64,000 bases of DNA. It comes from Panaeolus papilionaceus. Its lineage: Eukaryota > Basidiomycota > Agaricomycetes > Agaricales. The notes under the pieces are model-generated. The model searched no databases, was not told where the DNA came from, and saw only the letters and a list, made by a program, of their open reading frames with translations. Position numbers and translations under genes: made by a program. Positions 29,594-44,775 of the stretch are shown here, in pieces; position 1 is the stretch's first letter, and each line of letters begins with the position of its first letter. Where the stretch lies: assembly GCA_015501605.1 (NCBI GenBank), contig JADNRZ010000008.1, positions 1,116,001-1,180,000 on the forward strand, written 5' to 3'.

Positions 29594-31599
29594 TCAGATT
29601 AAGTCACGCTCGTAAGGAGATGTCGTTACGTCTTTTCCGCAAGTCATGCTATCTAGGGCAGGCTTGGACCCAGGTTTAGACTTACGACGAGGTGGTGGTG
29701 GATTCAACGCTTCATTAAGCGTAGACTCCAATATGACCTTTGGCGACAACACGCTCTCGTACAGCAGCTCCCCAGAAGGGCCCCGTTTCTCAGCAGAAAT
29801 GACCTTTTTCAATCCAAATCCGGTTGTGCCAACTACGCACTGGATAGGCCCAGTACGTGATACTGTGGCTCTCGCATCAGCAAACGCATCATCCATCCAG
29901 CTAGCGTTGAACAGGGATTGAGGCGGCACGAGGGAGACCCGAATATCTGCCGAAGTAATTTTCTCGCCAATGGCAATGCGAAGGTCTTCGACAGCTTTGA
30001 ATATAGACACGAGCTTTGCTTCAAATGACGTGCGATGATCTTTGTCGGGCATTTTCCATGCTGCAATCTTGATAATATTCATGAGACTGGAGATAAAGCC
30101 CTCTTTCCAGCCTTGTGTACATGCTCTGGTGTGTGTCTGGGTCAACGCACGCCATCGCCCTGATACAGCTGGTTCCTCTGTGCAACAAGGGCGATCGAAA
30201 AAGTCAGAAAGAAAGCATAATCCGAAGACAAATGTAGACCTTTATCTGCGTTTTGGATATTAGCGTACACAGACGCGAAAAAATCGGATATCTTGGGGTC
30301 GTTAGGCACCCATAGTTCGATCTTCGACGCGCACACTTGGGTCATGAAGACCTGCAGCACAACCAGCACCAGCAACGGATTTGGGTCGGCATTCGGTTTT
30401 CGACCCTCCTCCATGAGTAAATTCCCAATGGGCTCTCCAATAAGCTGCAAAACCTCCCCATACATCCTTTTTGTGTCATCCTCGGTCATTCCATGCGCCT
30501 GATGAGTGATACTCTCCCCGAGGGATGCAGCAGCTTGGAAAATCTCGTCGTTAAGCGCGAGTACCTTCTCTTTGAGATCGCCGATTGAAATGGAGTCGGC
30601 TTTGGTCAGTAATTTCTGGGTACCAAGCAGCTCCTTGCCACGAATATCTGCCAGCGCCTTGATCTCTTCCAACTGCTTTTTCACGTTTATCAGCTCGTAG
30701 TGCATGCTGTTGTTGGCGTCAGTCAACTTTGCCCTGTCTGCTTGGAGTATGTTGATACTGGCAATGTGGGTCTTCAAATCTGCTTTAAGTTTCTCCGTCT
30801 CGCTGTCTCCAGGGGTCTGCGTATCCGCCCTTGTCTTGATATCCTCTACCTCCTTCTTGACGCTGAGTAGCTCCTGATGCAAGCTGCCATTGGCATCCGT
30901 CAACTTTGACCTGTCTGCTTGGAGTATGTTGATACTGATGACGTGGGACCTCACGTCGCGTTGAAGACGCTTGACTTCCTTCTCGTAGTTTTCCAAATCT
31001 GCAGTTCGCTTCTTCAAATCTACTTTAAGCTTTTCCATCTCCCTGTCGCGAGGCGTCTGTGGAGAGGAACTGTGGATCAAGTACCTGACGATACCTGACC
31101 CAAAACCGCCTCCTGGTGAACCGCCAGTCATGACTGGCTCAGTACTAGTGGCCTCCTGTGATAGATGTCCTGCAACTGCTGCTTCTGCTGGTTTCTTGGG
31201 TTCTCTTCCCTTGCTATCACTGAGTGTTCGCCCAGACGTCTCTGCGACAGGATTTTTGGCTGTTGTAGCATTAACCAAAGCAAACATTGACGCGTCAGAG
31301 CACTCCTCACTGTTCAGCTTTGTTTGATCCATGAAGACCCTCATTTGCTCCTTCATCAACTCGAGCTCGAGTCTCATCTCCTCCATTTCTGACTTCTGTG
31401 CGCGATCTGGTGAATTGGTTGAGGACTCGGTGTTTTCCACTCCAACCGAGTGTCCTTTGCTCTCGTCATGATCCCTCGTTGATCTTCTGCTCCCGTCTGT
31501 TGGATCTGGGCTCATTGGCATTTCTAGAACAAGCGTATCACGAAGCGGACCAATGTCAACTTGAATGAGCAGGGCTTGTGAGAGAAGAGTCAAGTCCAA
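29594..31599 (-). CDS. coiled-coil/CGK-tail family protein, copy 5
   Basis: Two exons. The first runs from 31599 (or from MPMSPDPTDGS at about 31515-31521) to a donor gtctac near 30243; the second runs from about 30180 (EEPAVSGRWRAL) to the stop at 29594. Protein order is as in copy 4: helix QKSEMEEMRLELELMKEQM, Gly-rich linker, coiled coil with modules like ILQADRSKLTDANGSLHQEL, globular half with LIGEPIGNLLMEEGRKPN, and a tail with DSMTCGKD. About ten extra residues follow CGKD, and the stop lies only 4 bp from the junction with the transplanted F-box fragment, so the original 3' end was probably replaced. No frame defects. Function unknown. Confidence 0.74.
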
Positions 31600-32220
31600 G
31601 TTCTACACAGGCGTTTGTTATAGAATAATTGAAACGAGGCACACTGCAGTGTAGGTGGTTCACCAGTAAGTAAGCATAAGCATGTGTGGGGCAGTGACTG
31701 ACATCTCGATTCACATCCGTGTTGAGAATCAATCGCTCGTGATCATATACATGTCAATGTCATTGCCTCGTTTTAAATGGCTTTGTGCAGTTCAATTTGT
31801 ATCACCATCTTTGGAATTTCTTGAATGCTCGAACGGGGCTGAAGAGTAAACAACGATGTGAGACGTAATAAATTTGGTTGAACAAGATGAACGTTCACCT
31901 GGAATAATACTAATAGGGGCCAGCTTTCGGATTGACTAGATCATCGAAGCCAAGCGCTTACAGATCTCCGTCCTCCGCTCAATGGCTGTAACGCGAATCA
32001 TCCCATCAATAAAGAACCCCAACGAGGCTGCATGCTCTTCATCACGAACACACCTCTGCCCGACAATGGCGTGGCTGGTCTGGCTGAATCGCGGTGGAAG
32101 CGCGGACACAAGCAACGATTCCATGTCGTGTGCACTGCAACTTGAATCCAAAAAATGTCAATTATTATTCGTAAATTATAGCAGGCATTAGGACACCATA
32201 TCCCAGTCATATCAACATCA
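29594..32220. repeat. tandem segmental duplication, unit 2 (copy 5)
   Basis: Partner of 26217-28740. The upstream part is best preserved around 31690-31920 and 32080-32220. Confidence 0.85.
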
Positions 32221-32349
32221 TTAACTACTAGTATGTGCAGCGGTCACAGATACAACAGCGATATAAAACCCAAGGAGAACAAATCAACTATACATAACAA
32301 AGCAATCAATCAAGCGTCGCGTCGAAGGGAAAGAAAGAGGGTCCATCAT
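31600..32349. other. spacer upstream of coiled-coil copy 5
   Basis: About 750 bp, mostly the duplicated upstream flank of the coiled-coil family. The last about 120 bp are the 3' flank of the glycosyltransferase-like gene. No gene is supported. Confidence 0.5.
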
Positions 32350-33787
32350 CTACACCGCCGGAATCGCCCATTTTCGTTCTGGGAACTCAATACCAACAGG
32401 TTTCGGCGGCTGCCAACTCGGCTCTCTAAAGTACCGTCGAATCATCTCCTCCATATTCAGCACCCTCGTGAAGCGACACGGCACGCGCACTTTCCACCAC
32501 CGCGCCTGTTCAGGCTCACGATCGCCCGCAAGCCACAACGCCCTCATATCGTCCCTCGTCTTGCGATCGCTCAACCACCACTGGTAGTAGTACCACTCCG
32601 GCCCGCATGCGCCCAGATATCCGCGATTGATGAGTGGCATCAGCCCTTTCGCTGCAGGCGCGTCGGGGTCGTATACCCAGACTGTGATGATGCGTTGAGG
32701 GAACATCATGAACACGGCGTTGAACACTGATTCGTCTTTCCCGCACATCATGCCCTTGGAAATACAATAATCGTGATACCCGTAGAACACCTTAGCCCAC
32801 CACTCTACCGCCTTTGCGGACCCGCCGAAGAATGAACCTGTGAGAATCATGAAGTGTCATCAGATTATGCCCGAAGAAGTTTTTTTTTGGTATAGAGTTT
32901 GTGAATTGTGGGTGAAAAGAACGACGAAAACTGAATAGTGAAAAATTAAAATGAAAAGGAGGGTATGGAAGGGTGGTATTTTTAAGTTTATGATTGATGC
33001 TGTCGTACATACCTTCGCTAAACTGGACATCAAGCGGACCGTCGTCGGGTTTCCAGGTGACGAACCGGGCGGGTGGTGCGTTGTACGTTGGGTAGAACAG
33101 CAAATCCTCCTTGGGCACACCAGAGATTTGAGCACCCTCCTCCCACACCCGGTCAACACGGGGTCCATATGGCCACTCCTTGTATACGTGATCCTCTCTG
33201 AAGCTCCCAGCATCACTCCAGAAGATGTAGTCGTAGTGTTTGCCCTGCGAGGCGAGAAGCTTCGTGGCGTAGTCCGTCAAATATGGCTTGGCATTCCAAA
33301 CTGCGTAAAGTTCAGGGGAGTGATAAGCCCTCTCTCTGTCAATTTTGTGCATTTGCTGGTATATCTTTTCGAGACCTTTTAGGGGAGGCGTGTCGAAGGG
33401 GGTTTTGAAGGTGGTGTCAATGACGAGCGGGAGGCCGGGTCGTCGGAGTTCGCGCATGGACTCGGCGTTTTCATCGTTGCAGAAGAAGTAGACGTCTGTG
33501 GTGACCTCGCTGAGGAAGCGTCTGACCCAGGTTGGATAGATATCGTAGCCGTTCTTGGCGCGTTTTAGAGGGAAGAGGGCTGTAACAATTAGGATGCGGG
33601 TCGCATTTGCTGCGGTTGTGTCTATATCTTCATATGCAGAAGGTGGGTCATAAACGTCATCGAGGTGAAGGGCGTTATATCTATTGACCAGGTGGTTGAA
33701 GATGAGGAAGAGAACACCGAAACCTAAACAGCCAACGAGTAGTAGCCTGTTGCGCTGGCGGGGTGTAAGTCTGAGAACTCGCGCCAT
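32350..33787 (-). CDS. type-II membrane protein, HtrL/YibB-like glycosyltransferase candidate 1
   Basis: Two exons (33787-33013 and 32837-32350) with one GT..AG intron give 420 aa. A short basic N-terminus precedes a membrane anchor (about residues 16-34, LLVGCLGFGVLFLIFNHLV), so the protein is probably Golgi/ER type II. The luminal part has RILIVTALFPL, then YHSPELYAVWNAKPYL, the acidic motif YIFWSDAGSFREDHVY, and FSEGSFFGGSAKAVEWWAK spanning the intron. Order and motifs recall the HtrL/YibB family (Pfam HtrL_YibB), putative glycosyltransferases found in bacteria and many fungi. The family assignment rests on remembered motif order, not on a search. It has a tandem paralogue upstream. A TATA-like string lies at about 33906-33918 on this strand. 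Confidence 0.65.
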
Positions 33788-34937
33788 TTGGTGAAAACCA
33801 AGAGTGAAACCCGATAATTCAGGGCTTGAAGCACCTTGGTATGGCTTTGAGGAAGGGTATAATGGCGGTTTGGGAAGAAAAGGTAATGGGAAGGGTATGA
33901 GTCGTCAATATATATAAAAAAGTGGAGCCCTCCGGATTTATAGCCTCGAGGGGAAGGCGTTGATGGGCCGGTGAGTATTCTGACATTTGGCTCAAAACTA
34001 AACGACCAAAAATAGAGCAACGGTCTGTTTTTCGATCTGAACGGAGCCTTGTTATGGAATCTCTGGTATTTATGTAAAGGCGGAGACTTTTACCCGTATT
34101 CTTCCCAAAGTTAGTCTTGTAAAGATGTCTGGTGAATATTTCAATAGAATTAGAAAAAAAAATTTGAGGAAAAAGAATCACCTCATAACAGATGAGAGCT
34201 GTTCATCAATGCGCAGCATGGTTGTAGTTGTAATTGATGAAAAGGTCCTTATCGATTGCGCTTGGCCTCAGCACCGCAAATCATCAACACATCAATTGTC
34301 AATGTTTGTCTAAACACTGTTCATAGAATTTGACGGATTGAGAGAGGGGATGGCTGGATTTGAGGTGCAAAACTATTGCACAGAACGTCGTGCACTCCGA
34401 TATCGGGCTCCAAGGCGACAACCCAGAAACTGATAGGCATTGTGAAAGTCACAGCAGGGCCACCAATGGTCGCGAAAATATTCTTCCTTGATTCAACTCT
34501 GACACGACTTTGACGCGTCTCGCAGCATCTAAGTATGTGCAGGGGATGCAAGTTCAAGATAAAGGTAGGCTGAGCTAGCCAAGGCAGTGTTTCTGCAGCG
34601 CGTTGAGTACATCATACGGGAGTTCTCGAGTAATGTTCGCAAGCATGGGTTTCTCGGGGATGGGCACCCTAAGGCGCCTTCAGGGTGCGGCGCTTCCTGC
34701 AGAATCAATGTGACTAGTTCTTGTTGGAGACTTTCCCTGAATAAAACCCCAGTACAAACGCACTCATTCCCAGCCGGTCAATACCCGCCGTTAACATTTC
34801 AATATGCCAACTCAAACGATAACTTTCATCTAAAATATGATATTAAGTACACAACGAGAAATAGTGGTATCATGACCCCGTAAGTATATAGAGATTAATT
34901 ATATGTATAGATCCAGCACCGAGTTGCAATTGTTCCA
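33788..34937. other. spacer between the two HtrL/YibB-like genes
   Basis: About 1.15 kb. It contains the presumed promoter of candidate 1 (TATA-like tatatatattg on the minus strand near 33910) and the 3' flank of candidate 2. Several short open frames in both directions have no recognisable content. I see no repeat or RNA gene. Confidence 0.45.
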
Positions 34938-36252
34938 TCACAAGTTGGGTATATGAACATGTCGTGTCGGTGGTTTCCAAGTCTCACCAAACGACCGCTT
35001 CAAGAAATCATCCATCGACATCGCTCTCGTCAGACGACACAGTTTCCTCTCTACCCACCACCCACTCTTCCTCCACCTCTCCTCCTTAACCCATATCTCG
35101 CGCATCATGTCCCGCGTCTGCTGATCCGCAAGCCAGAATTGGTAGTAGAACCATTCAGCGCCACATTCACCCAGATAGCCGCGCTCTAGGCTGGGGATGA
35201 GGCTGGGACTGGGCACGATCCCTTTGTGTGCCGGTGCGAAGGGGTCGTTCATCCATACTGTGAACATGCGTTCTGGGAAGAGGAGGAAGAGGGAGTTAAA
35301 CAGGTCTTGGTCGATCCCGACGAAGAGACCTCGGCTGATGTAGTGGTCGTGATAAGCGTAGAAAATTTTAGCGAACCATTCAATAGTTGAAGTAGAACCG
35401 CCGAAGAAAGAGCCTGTGATGAAGACAAAAATAAATTTGATGATGTTTTAAGTCTCATGACGAAATGAGAAGCATACCTTCACTGAATTGAACCGAGTTG
35501 GCAATAGGACCAGTACTTTCTTTCCAATCTTTGAATTGCTCATCAGGCAGCTGAAAGACGGGGAAAAACAGGAGATCTTCCTTCTTCTCCTCAGTCAGCC
35601 TACTCGCCTCTTCAAAGACCTGCTCCACACGATCAGGATCCGGCCAATGGCTGTATCGATGCTTCCTCCTGAAGCTCCCCCCGTCGTTCCAAAAGGCATA
35701 GTCATAAATCTTGCCTTGCTTGGCAAGCGTATGGACTGCGCTTTCAAGCAAGAATGGCTTCGCGTTCCAGACAGCGTACAGCCCAGGGGAATGGTGCCAC
35801 TTCTCCTTGTCCATGTCGTTCATTTTGATGTATGTCTCCTCCAGGCCCTTCAACGGCGGGACCTCGAAGGGTGATGCATACGTCGTGTCAATCGTAATAG
35901 GCAGGTCGCCTCGTATGGACTGCAGCGTCTCTGCGAGGTCCGGGGTCGTGTACATGTAGATGTCGGTAGTCATAGCGCCGAGGAAGCGGCCTAGCCAGGC
36001 GGCATACTCCTTCTTGGTGTGTTTGGATTTTGCGAGTGGAAACATGGCGGAGACGAGCAGCACGCGCGTGCCGTTCTCGCGGGGGTTGGTGAATGGGGGC
36101 AGCCCGACTTCGGCAGCTTCAAAGTCGAAGGCGGACATGGAGCGCATGGGGGGTCGTAGGAAGGGGTCGAGAATGAACATGTAGACGAGGACGAATGCGA
36201 CGGTGAAGCACCCTAGTCGCAGTACGCCTCGTGAGATGGATATCCGGCCCAT
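34938..36252 (-). CDS. type-II membrane protein, HtrL/YibB-like glycosyltransferase candidate 2
   Basis: Two exons (36252-35478 and 35413-34938) give 416 aa. The first exon has exactly the same length (775 bp) and the intron the same position and phase as in candidate 1, so the two are tandem duplicates. The membrane anchor is at about residues 12-29. Shared motifs: RVLLVSAMFPL, 'YAVWNAKPFLL', YAFWNDGGSFRRKHRY (Gly for Ala in the acidic motif), 'FSEGSFFGGS' and 'YYQFWLADQQTRDMMREIW'. Divergence outside the motifs is considerable, so the duplication is old. Likely Golgi-resident sugar transferase by analogy; donor and acceptor unknown. Confidence 0.65.
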
Positions 36253-37628
36253 TTTGTACAGGCGAAGGGTATAACGACGACGAGACCTGAATAGTTTGGA
36301 GAATGTTAGTACCGCGGGGTTTGGGTTGGGGATGACTGAGAATAAGCACGTACGTCGAGCTGGGGTTTTGTAACAAAAGTTTGAAAGGATCCTGTCCCTC
36401 CCTGAACTGGGGGAAGTTTAGGTGCCAAGAGGACGGAGCTTCAGATTGTCAGAGGACCAATATAATCTAAACAGGCGCTAGATTTTTTTGCTTGTTATGG
36501 TCAAAAGCCAAGCAGAAAACAAGCAAGAAAGGTGAGGAGGTGGTTGTGAGGAAGGAGAAGGAGAGTTAGTTGGTTAGACCATGAACACAGCCTATACAAC
36601 TACAGCTCCATTAAGTAGAGGTTGGATTCGTCCTGTTGTTTGATGCAGCGTTGGCCCATCAACCCGTTTTCCACGTGCTGCGCCGACAACTGCGCGATGG
36701 CCCAAATACCTGCCTTTTATGCCAAGGATATGAGTATTGGCTCTAGGTGAAATGGCCTACAAAATCCAACCAGAAAATGCGGAATCATACCTTGTTTATT
36801 GCATGATACTGAGTCAACGTAGTAGGGGAGGCGCCTGAGGGAGTTATTCCCACTGTCGACAAATTGGTAAACATCTGACGCAAAAATAGATTCCCGCACA
36901 ATAATTGGAGAAGGAAGAGACTCGACAAATCTAGGTACGACAAATATTATTTCTGAAGTCACCTCTGGATTTGCAACTCCATCAGGGGGCGTTTGTTTCC
37001 ACTACATGTATTTATGGCGAGAAGTCCATCTTAGGTTCAAACCTATGATGAGTGTTGTCTGATCTAATCCTGTGCACTTCTGCGACTATATCGGTCAAAG
37101 ACAAAGATAAACTGGTCAGGGGCTACCATTGGCGGAAATTGGAATGCGCAAAGTACATGGCCAATAATGGACTCGGAAGTCAATTATCAAATGTAAAATT
37201 CCACCAACGAGTCATGAGTAGTGATAATACAAAATTTACCTATCAGAAGGCCCGAAACCTTTCAATTTCCCCGATTCTCAAGCAGTGATTGAAGAAAATC
37301 GAAGAGATAGGGGCTTTTCTGGATGAAGACTCCCGGGTAAACCTCGGATAAATGCTTGGTCACACTACCACTTCCCCGACGATGTCAGCAGTGTTCAATC
37401 CTCAACTACGACGACGACTAGGTGTGAATACTTGACATAAACGAGTCATTTCCTGCCAATTTGAAATATGTGACCTTGGATTCTTGGAAGCATCGGTGTA
37501 CCCCACTGCCGATGAGAATGGACCTTAATCTTTGTCAAATTCCTTGATATAAAAAGGGAGAAGGGAAGTGTGGGGTTCCGCTTTTGCTCTTGCTTTCTTT
37601 CTTGCGGTTCTCCTCGTTTCTCAGCAAG
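36253..37628. other. divergent intergenic region
   Basis: About 1.4 kb between two divergently transcribed genes. Short frames at 36717-36962 (minus) and 37052-37288 (plus) have no recognisable content. The distal end carries the DUF1479 promoter. Confidence 0.45.
37546..37556 (+). promoter_or_regulatory. TATA-like box of the DUF1479 gene
   Basis: The string gatataaaaag lies about 75 bp upstream of the start codon at 37629, a usual distance in fungi, and is followed by a C/T-rich leader (ttctttcttgcggttctcctcg). Confidence 0.55.
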
Positions 37629-39505
37629 ATGGTTATTTCTCGTATTTCCGGCACATTACTACGCTCTTCAGGAACGAGGAATCTGGCTACAGCTGCTTTT
37701 GGTGTCTCTACGCGCAAGGCGAAAGCAGAAGGGTCTATTGCTGCGATCTTTACTTCGTTGACGGATGAGAACCATGTCGAGTTGCCAGACAGGTTTTCAG
37801 ACTTGAAAAGGGGACTTTATAACGAGGGGCTCGTACAGAGCTGGAAAGAGGTCTTGGGAGAACTTGAGAAGGAGGTGGAGGAAATTGCTGAGAAGGGAGC
37901 AGAGGTAAGCTCATTTTTTTTAATCTTCTTTATCTGAAACTCTCCTAAAATGTTTCAGATCATTCCTAGAGTCTTGTATAGCGATATCAAGAAGGGTTTA
38001 TCAAGCGCTGATATTGAGAAGGTCAAGAAAGTGGGAACCCTAATCGTTGAAGGAGGTGTTCCTCGTGAGGTATGTTTTAAAATAAACTTTCTGCGAAGTA
38101 ACCAACCCAACCGCCTTTACGCTCAGGAAGCACTCGCTTGGAAGCAAGCCATCATAGATTATGCGGCTGCCAACAAGGATCTTGTCAAAGGTACTCTCAT
38201 TTTTATATCTAACCACCATTCTCGTCCTAACACATCCTCAGGTTTTCCATCCGACAATATCCAAGTCTTCGAGATCTACAACTCCGCGTCTCAAATCAAA
38301 GCTCGCACCCATCCAAGTATTGTCGAAACCCAACGCTTCCTGCTCTCGCTCTGGAACACCTCCAACCCCAGCAGCGAAATAAGCCTGCAAACCCCCATAT
38401 CGTACTTTGACCGACTGAGGATAAGGCAGCCGGGCGACGCCAAGTTTACGCTGGGACCCCATATCGATGGTGGCTCTGTGGAGAGGTGGGAGGATGTGGG
38501 GCTGAGGAGTGTGTTTGGGAAGATTTTGAAAGGCGGGAGTGCGTGGAGGGACCATAACCCGTTTGATGCGACGCCGAGGATCGGGGCGAAGCAGGATTTG
38601 TACCATACGTCGTGAGTTTTGAATTTCTTTCTTCTTGGTTTCTTAATGCTGATTAGCGATGTGCCTGTTTTTTATATATAGTAACGCATGCTCTATTTTC
38701 AGAGCCTGGCAAGGTTGGACATCACTCTCTAGCACCGGTGCAGGTGAAGGGACACTACGAGTTTTCCCAAACTTATCACTGGCATCGGCGTACCTCATCC
38801 TTCGACCATTCTTCAAGCCAAGGAATGCCCAGTCCAGTTCTCTGAAAGCAGACGATTGGGTCCTGGATGTAGAGTCTAGCTCGTTCCCTGGCAGCAGTAT
38901 TGGCAAGACGCAGGAGCTGAATGAGAAGACACATCCACATTTGCAATTAGGGAGGACGATGACGAGTTTGTCGAGAGTGGAGCCGGGGGATCAGGTTTAT
39001 TGTGAGATTATTTTTTCTTTCCATTTGTCACTCAGAACGTTGACTCGTTTTTGAACAGGGCATTGTGATGTTATTCATGCTGTCGAAGGCAAACACGGTG
39101 GAAAGGGTGATTCATCGGTGTTGTATATCCCTACTGTACCTCTGACGATTGGAAAGTGCGTATCTCATGTCCTCATTGCTCAAAAGTCGTTTGACCCCTC
39201 ATTTTTTCGTCGTAGTGCGAGCTATCTCCGCGACCAAAGGATCAACTTCTTATCTGGACTTCCTGCCCCGTGAGTACTTCCTTGTTCCCCTCTTTTGCAT
39301 GACATTGATAATAACCCTTCATCTTCTATCTTATAGTGACTTCCCAGGTGGCGAGGGCGAATCCAAGTTCGTAGGCCGTGGCACGCCTGAGGATATCCTC
39401 GCTGAAGAAGGGAGACAAATGCTTGGATTGGAGGCCTTACAGGTTGATGCAAAGAAGGGACTTGGAGAGATGTTTGTGAGGAAGGTCAACGAGGTGTTGC
39501 GTTGA
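37629..39505 (+). CDS. DUF1479-family protein (putative 2OG-Fe(II) oxygenase)
   Basis: Eight exons join to 486 aa: 37629-37904, 37959-38069, 38127-38190, 38242-38611, 38682-39001, 39059-39155, 39216-39269 and 39337-39505. The N-terminus (SRISGTLLRSSGTRNLATAA) is basic and Ser/Thr-rich, fitting a mitochondrial presequence. The fold landmarks of DUF1479 are present: 'KVGTLIVEGGVPREEA', 'TLGPHIDGGSVERW' (HxD, likely metal ligands), 'GEGTLRVFP', and 'WHCDVIHAVEGKHGG' with the second His, then 'DSSVLYIP' and 'FPGGEGESKFVGRGTPEDIL'. The family is poorly characterised; structural relatives are non-haem iron oxygenases. The gene appears intact and is the parent of the truncated copies at 48908-49661 and 55938-56684. 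Confidence 0.85.
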
Positions 39506-40540
39506 TGTTTTTTTACTGTTGAGTATCGAGATGTGTTGGGGATGAGACTAATGATATATATGTTTATTTTAATTGTTAATGGTGAGCACGATTACAGATG
39601 TCTGTCCACTTTAGCAACAAGAAAAGAAGACCGTGCGTTTTTCGCCATGCTGTGTGGTGTGGCACTGATGTCGTGTCTTCTCAAGCAGATGTTGGTGATC
39701 CCAAAAAGTATCCAGAACACATGGCCTTTATTGATTATCTCGAACCATCTTCAAGAGCAGTCAGGCGCTTACCGCAATACTTCTCTCAAAAACAATTCCC
39801 GCGACCGCTATTCTTTCTCGACGATGAGGCGAGTCACAGCGTCTCGTGCGCGCATCTGACCCGCCGCATGCCCTTAGGTGATGCGCACGAGGTGGGCCCG
39901 CCCTTTTATTGCCCATGCTCGACTAGGTAGCGGTATTGTGTTTCCTCCTTCGTAGAGGAACAGTCCATTGATATTCGCGGCTGTGCATGGTGCATGAAGA
40001 CGGAAATGGTAATGTGGAGTTGCGATTTTGTAGCTTATCGTGAGGGAGAGGTTTGTTCAAGCTAAATCTTGCAAAAATCGCCCACCCGCAGGAGTGCGTA
40101 GTCGGCCCCAGACTGGGACAGTCTCAGACGATATATGACATGGACTCGAGTCACATAACAGTAGGTCGTCACTAGAGTCTTATATAAAAAGGTATCTGGC
40201 ATCCGCTCTCTCTTTCCTCCCCTTTCCTATGGCCTATTGCAACCACCAACAAATGGAGTAATGAGAGCCAACTCAAGTGATAACAAGCGTTCAACAATGT
40301 CGAGATCGGTGCGTATTTACTCTACTTTCCGATACCGCATTTTTGCTGACCATTCTTCAAAGCAAGAAGGCCAAGAAGAGAAAGTAGTCCAGATACCATT
40401 CGATAAGAAACATGTCATTCGCACTACATAGGTAGCGATAGAAAAATATAAGCGTATAGTTGGCAAAGCACAATAAAGTGAATATAGTATGCATAAGATG
40501 TATCAAGAAATGCTAAAAAAGTAAGCTGGAATCCCAGTAA
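39506..40540. other. spacer of unit A with a block conserved in three copies
   Basis: 39590-40070 recurs at 49750-50240 and, less well, at 56780-57290. A stop-free plus frame starts at 39598 with SVHFSNKKRRPCVFRHAVWC, but copies differ by frame-breaking changes. A TATA-like box (ttatataaaaagg, about 40181-40193), a C/T-rich tract and small frames with an intron-like gtgcgt..aaag follow at 40200-40435. This looks like the start of a gene whose body is missing. It may be the truncated 5' end of a neighbour lost when the segment was duplicated. Confidence 0.45.

Positions 40541-44775
<4,235 letters not shown>

Noticed and set aside
37052..37288. Plus-strand frame of 78 codons upstream of DUF1479
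   Set aside because: No homology, no Kozak context, and it is followed by a better promoter for DUF1479.
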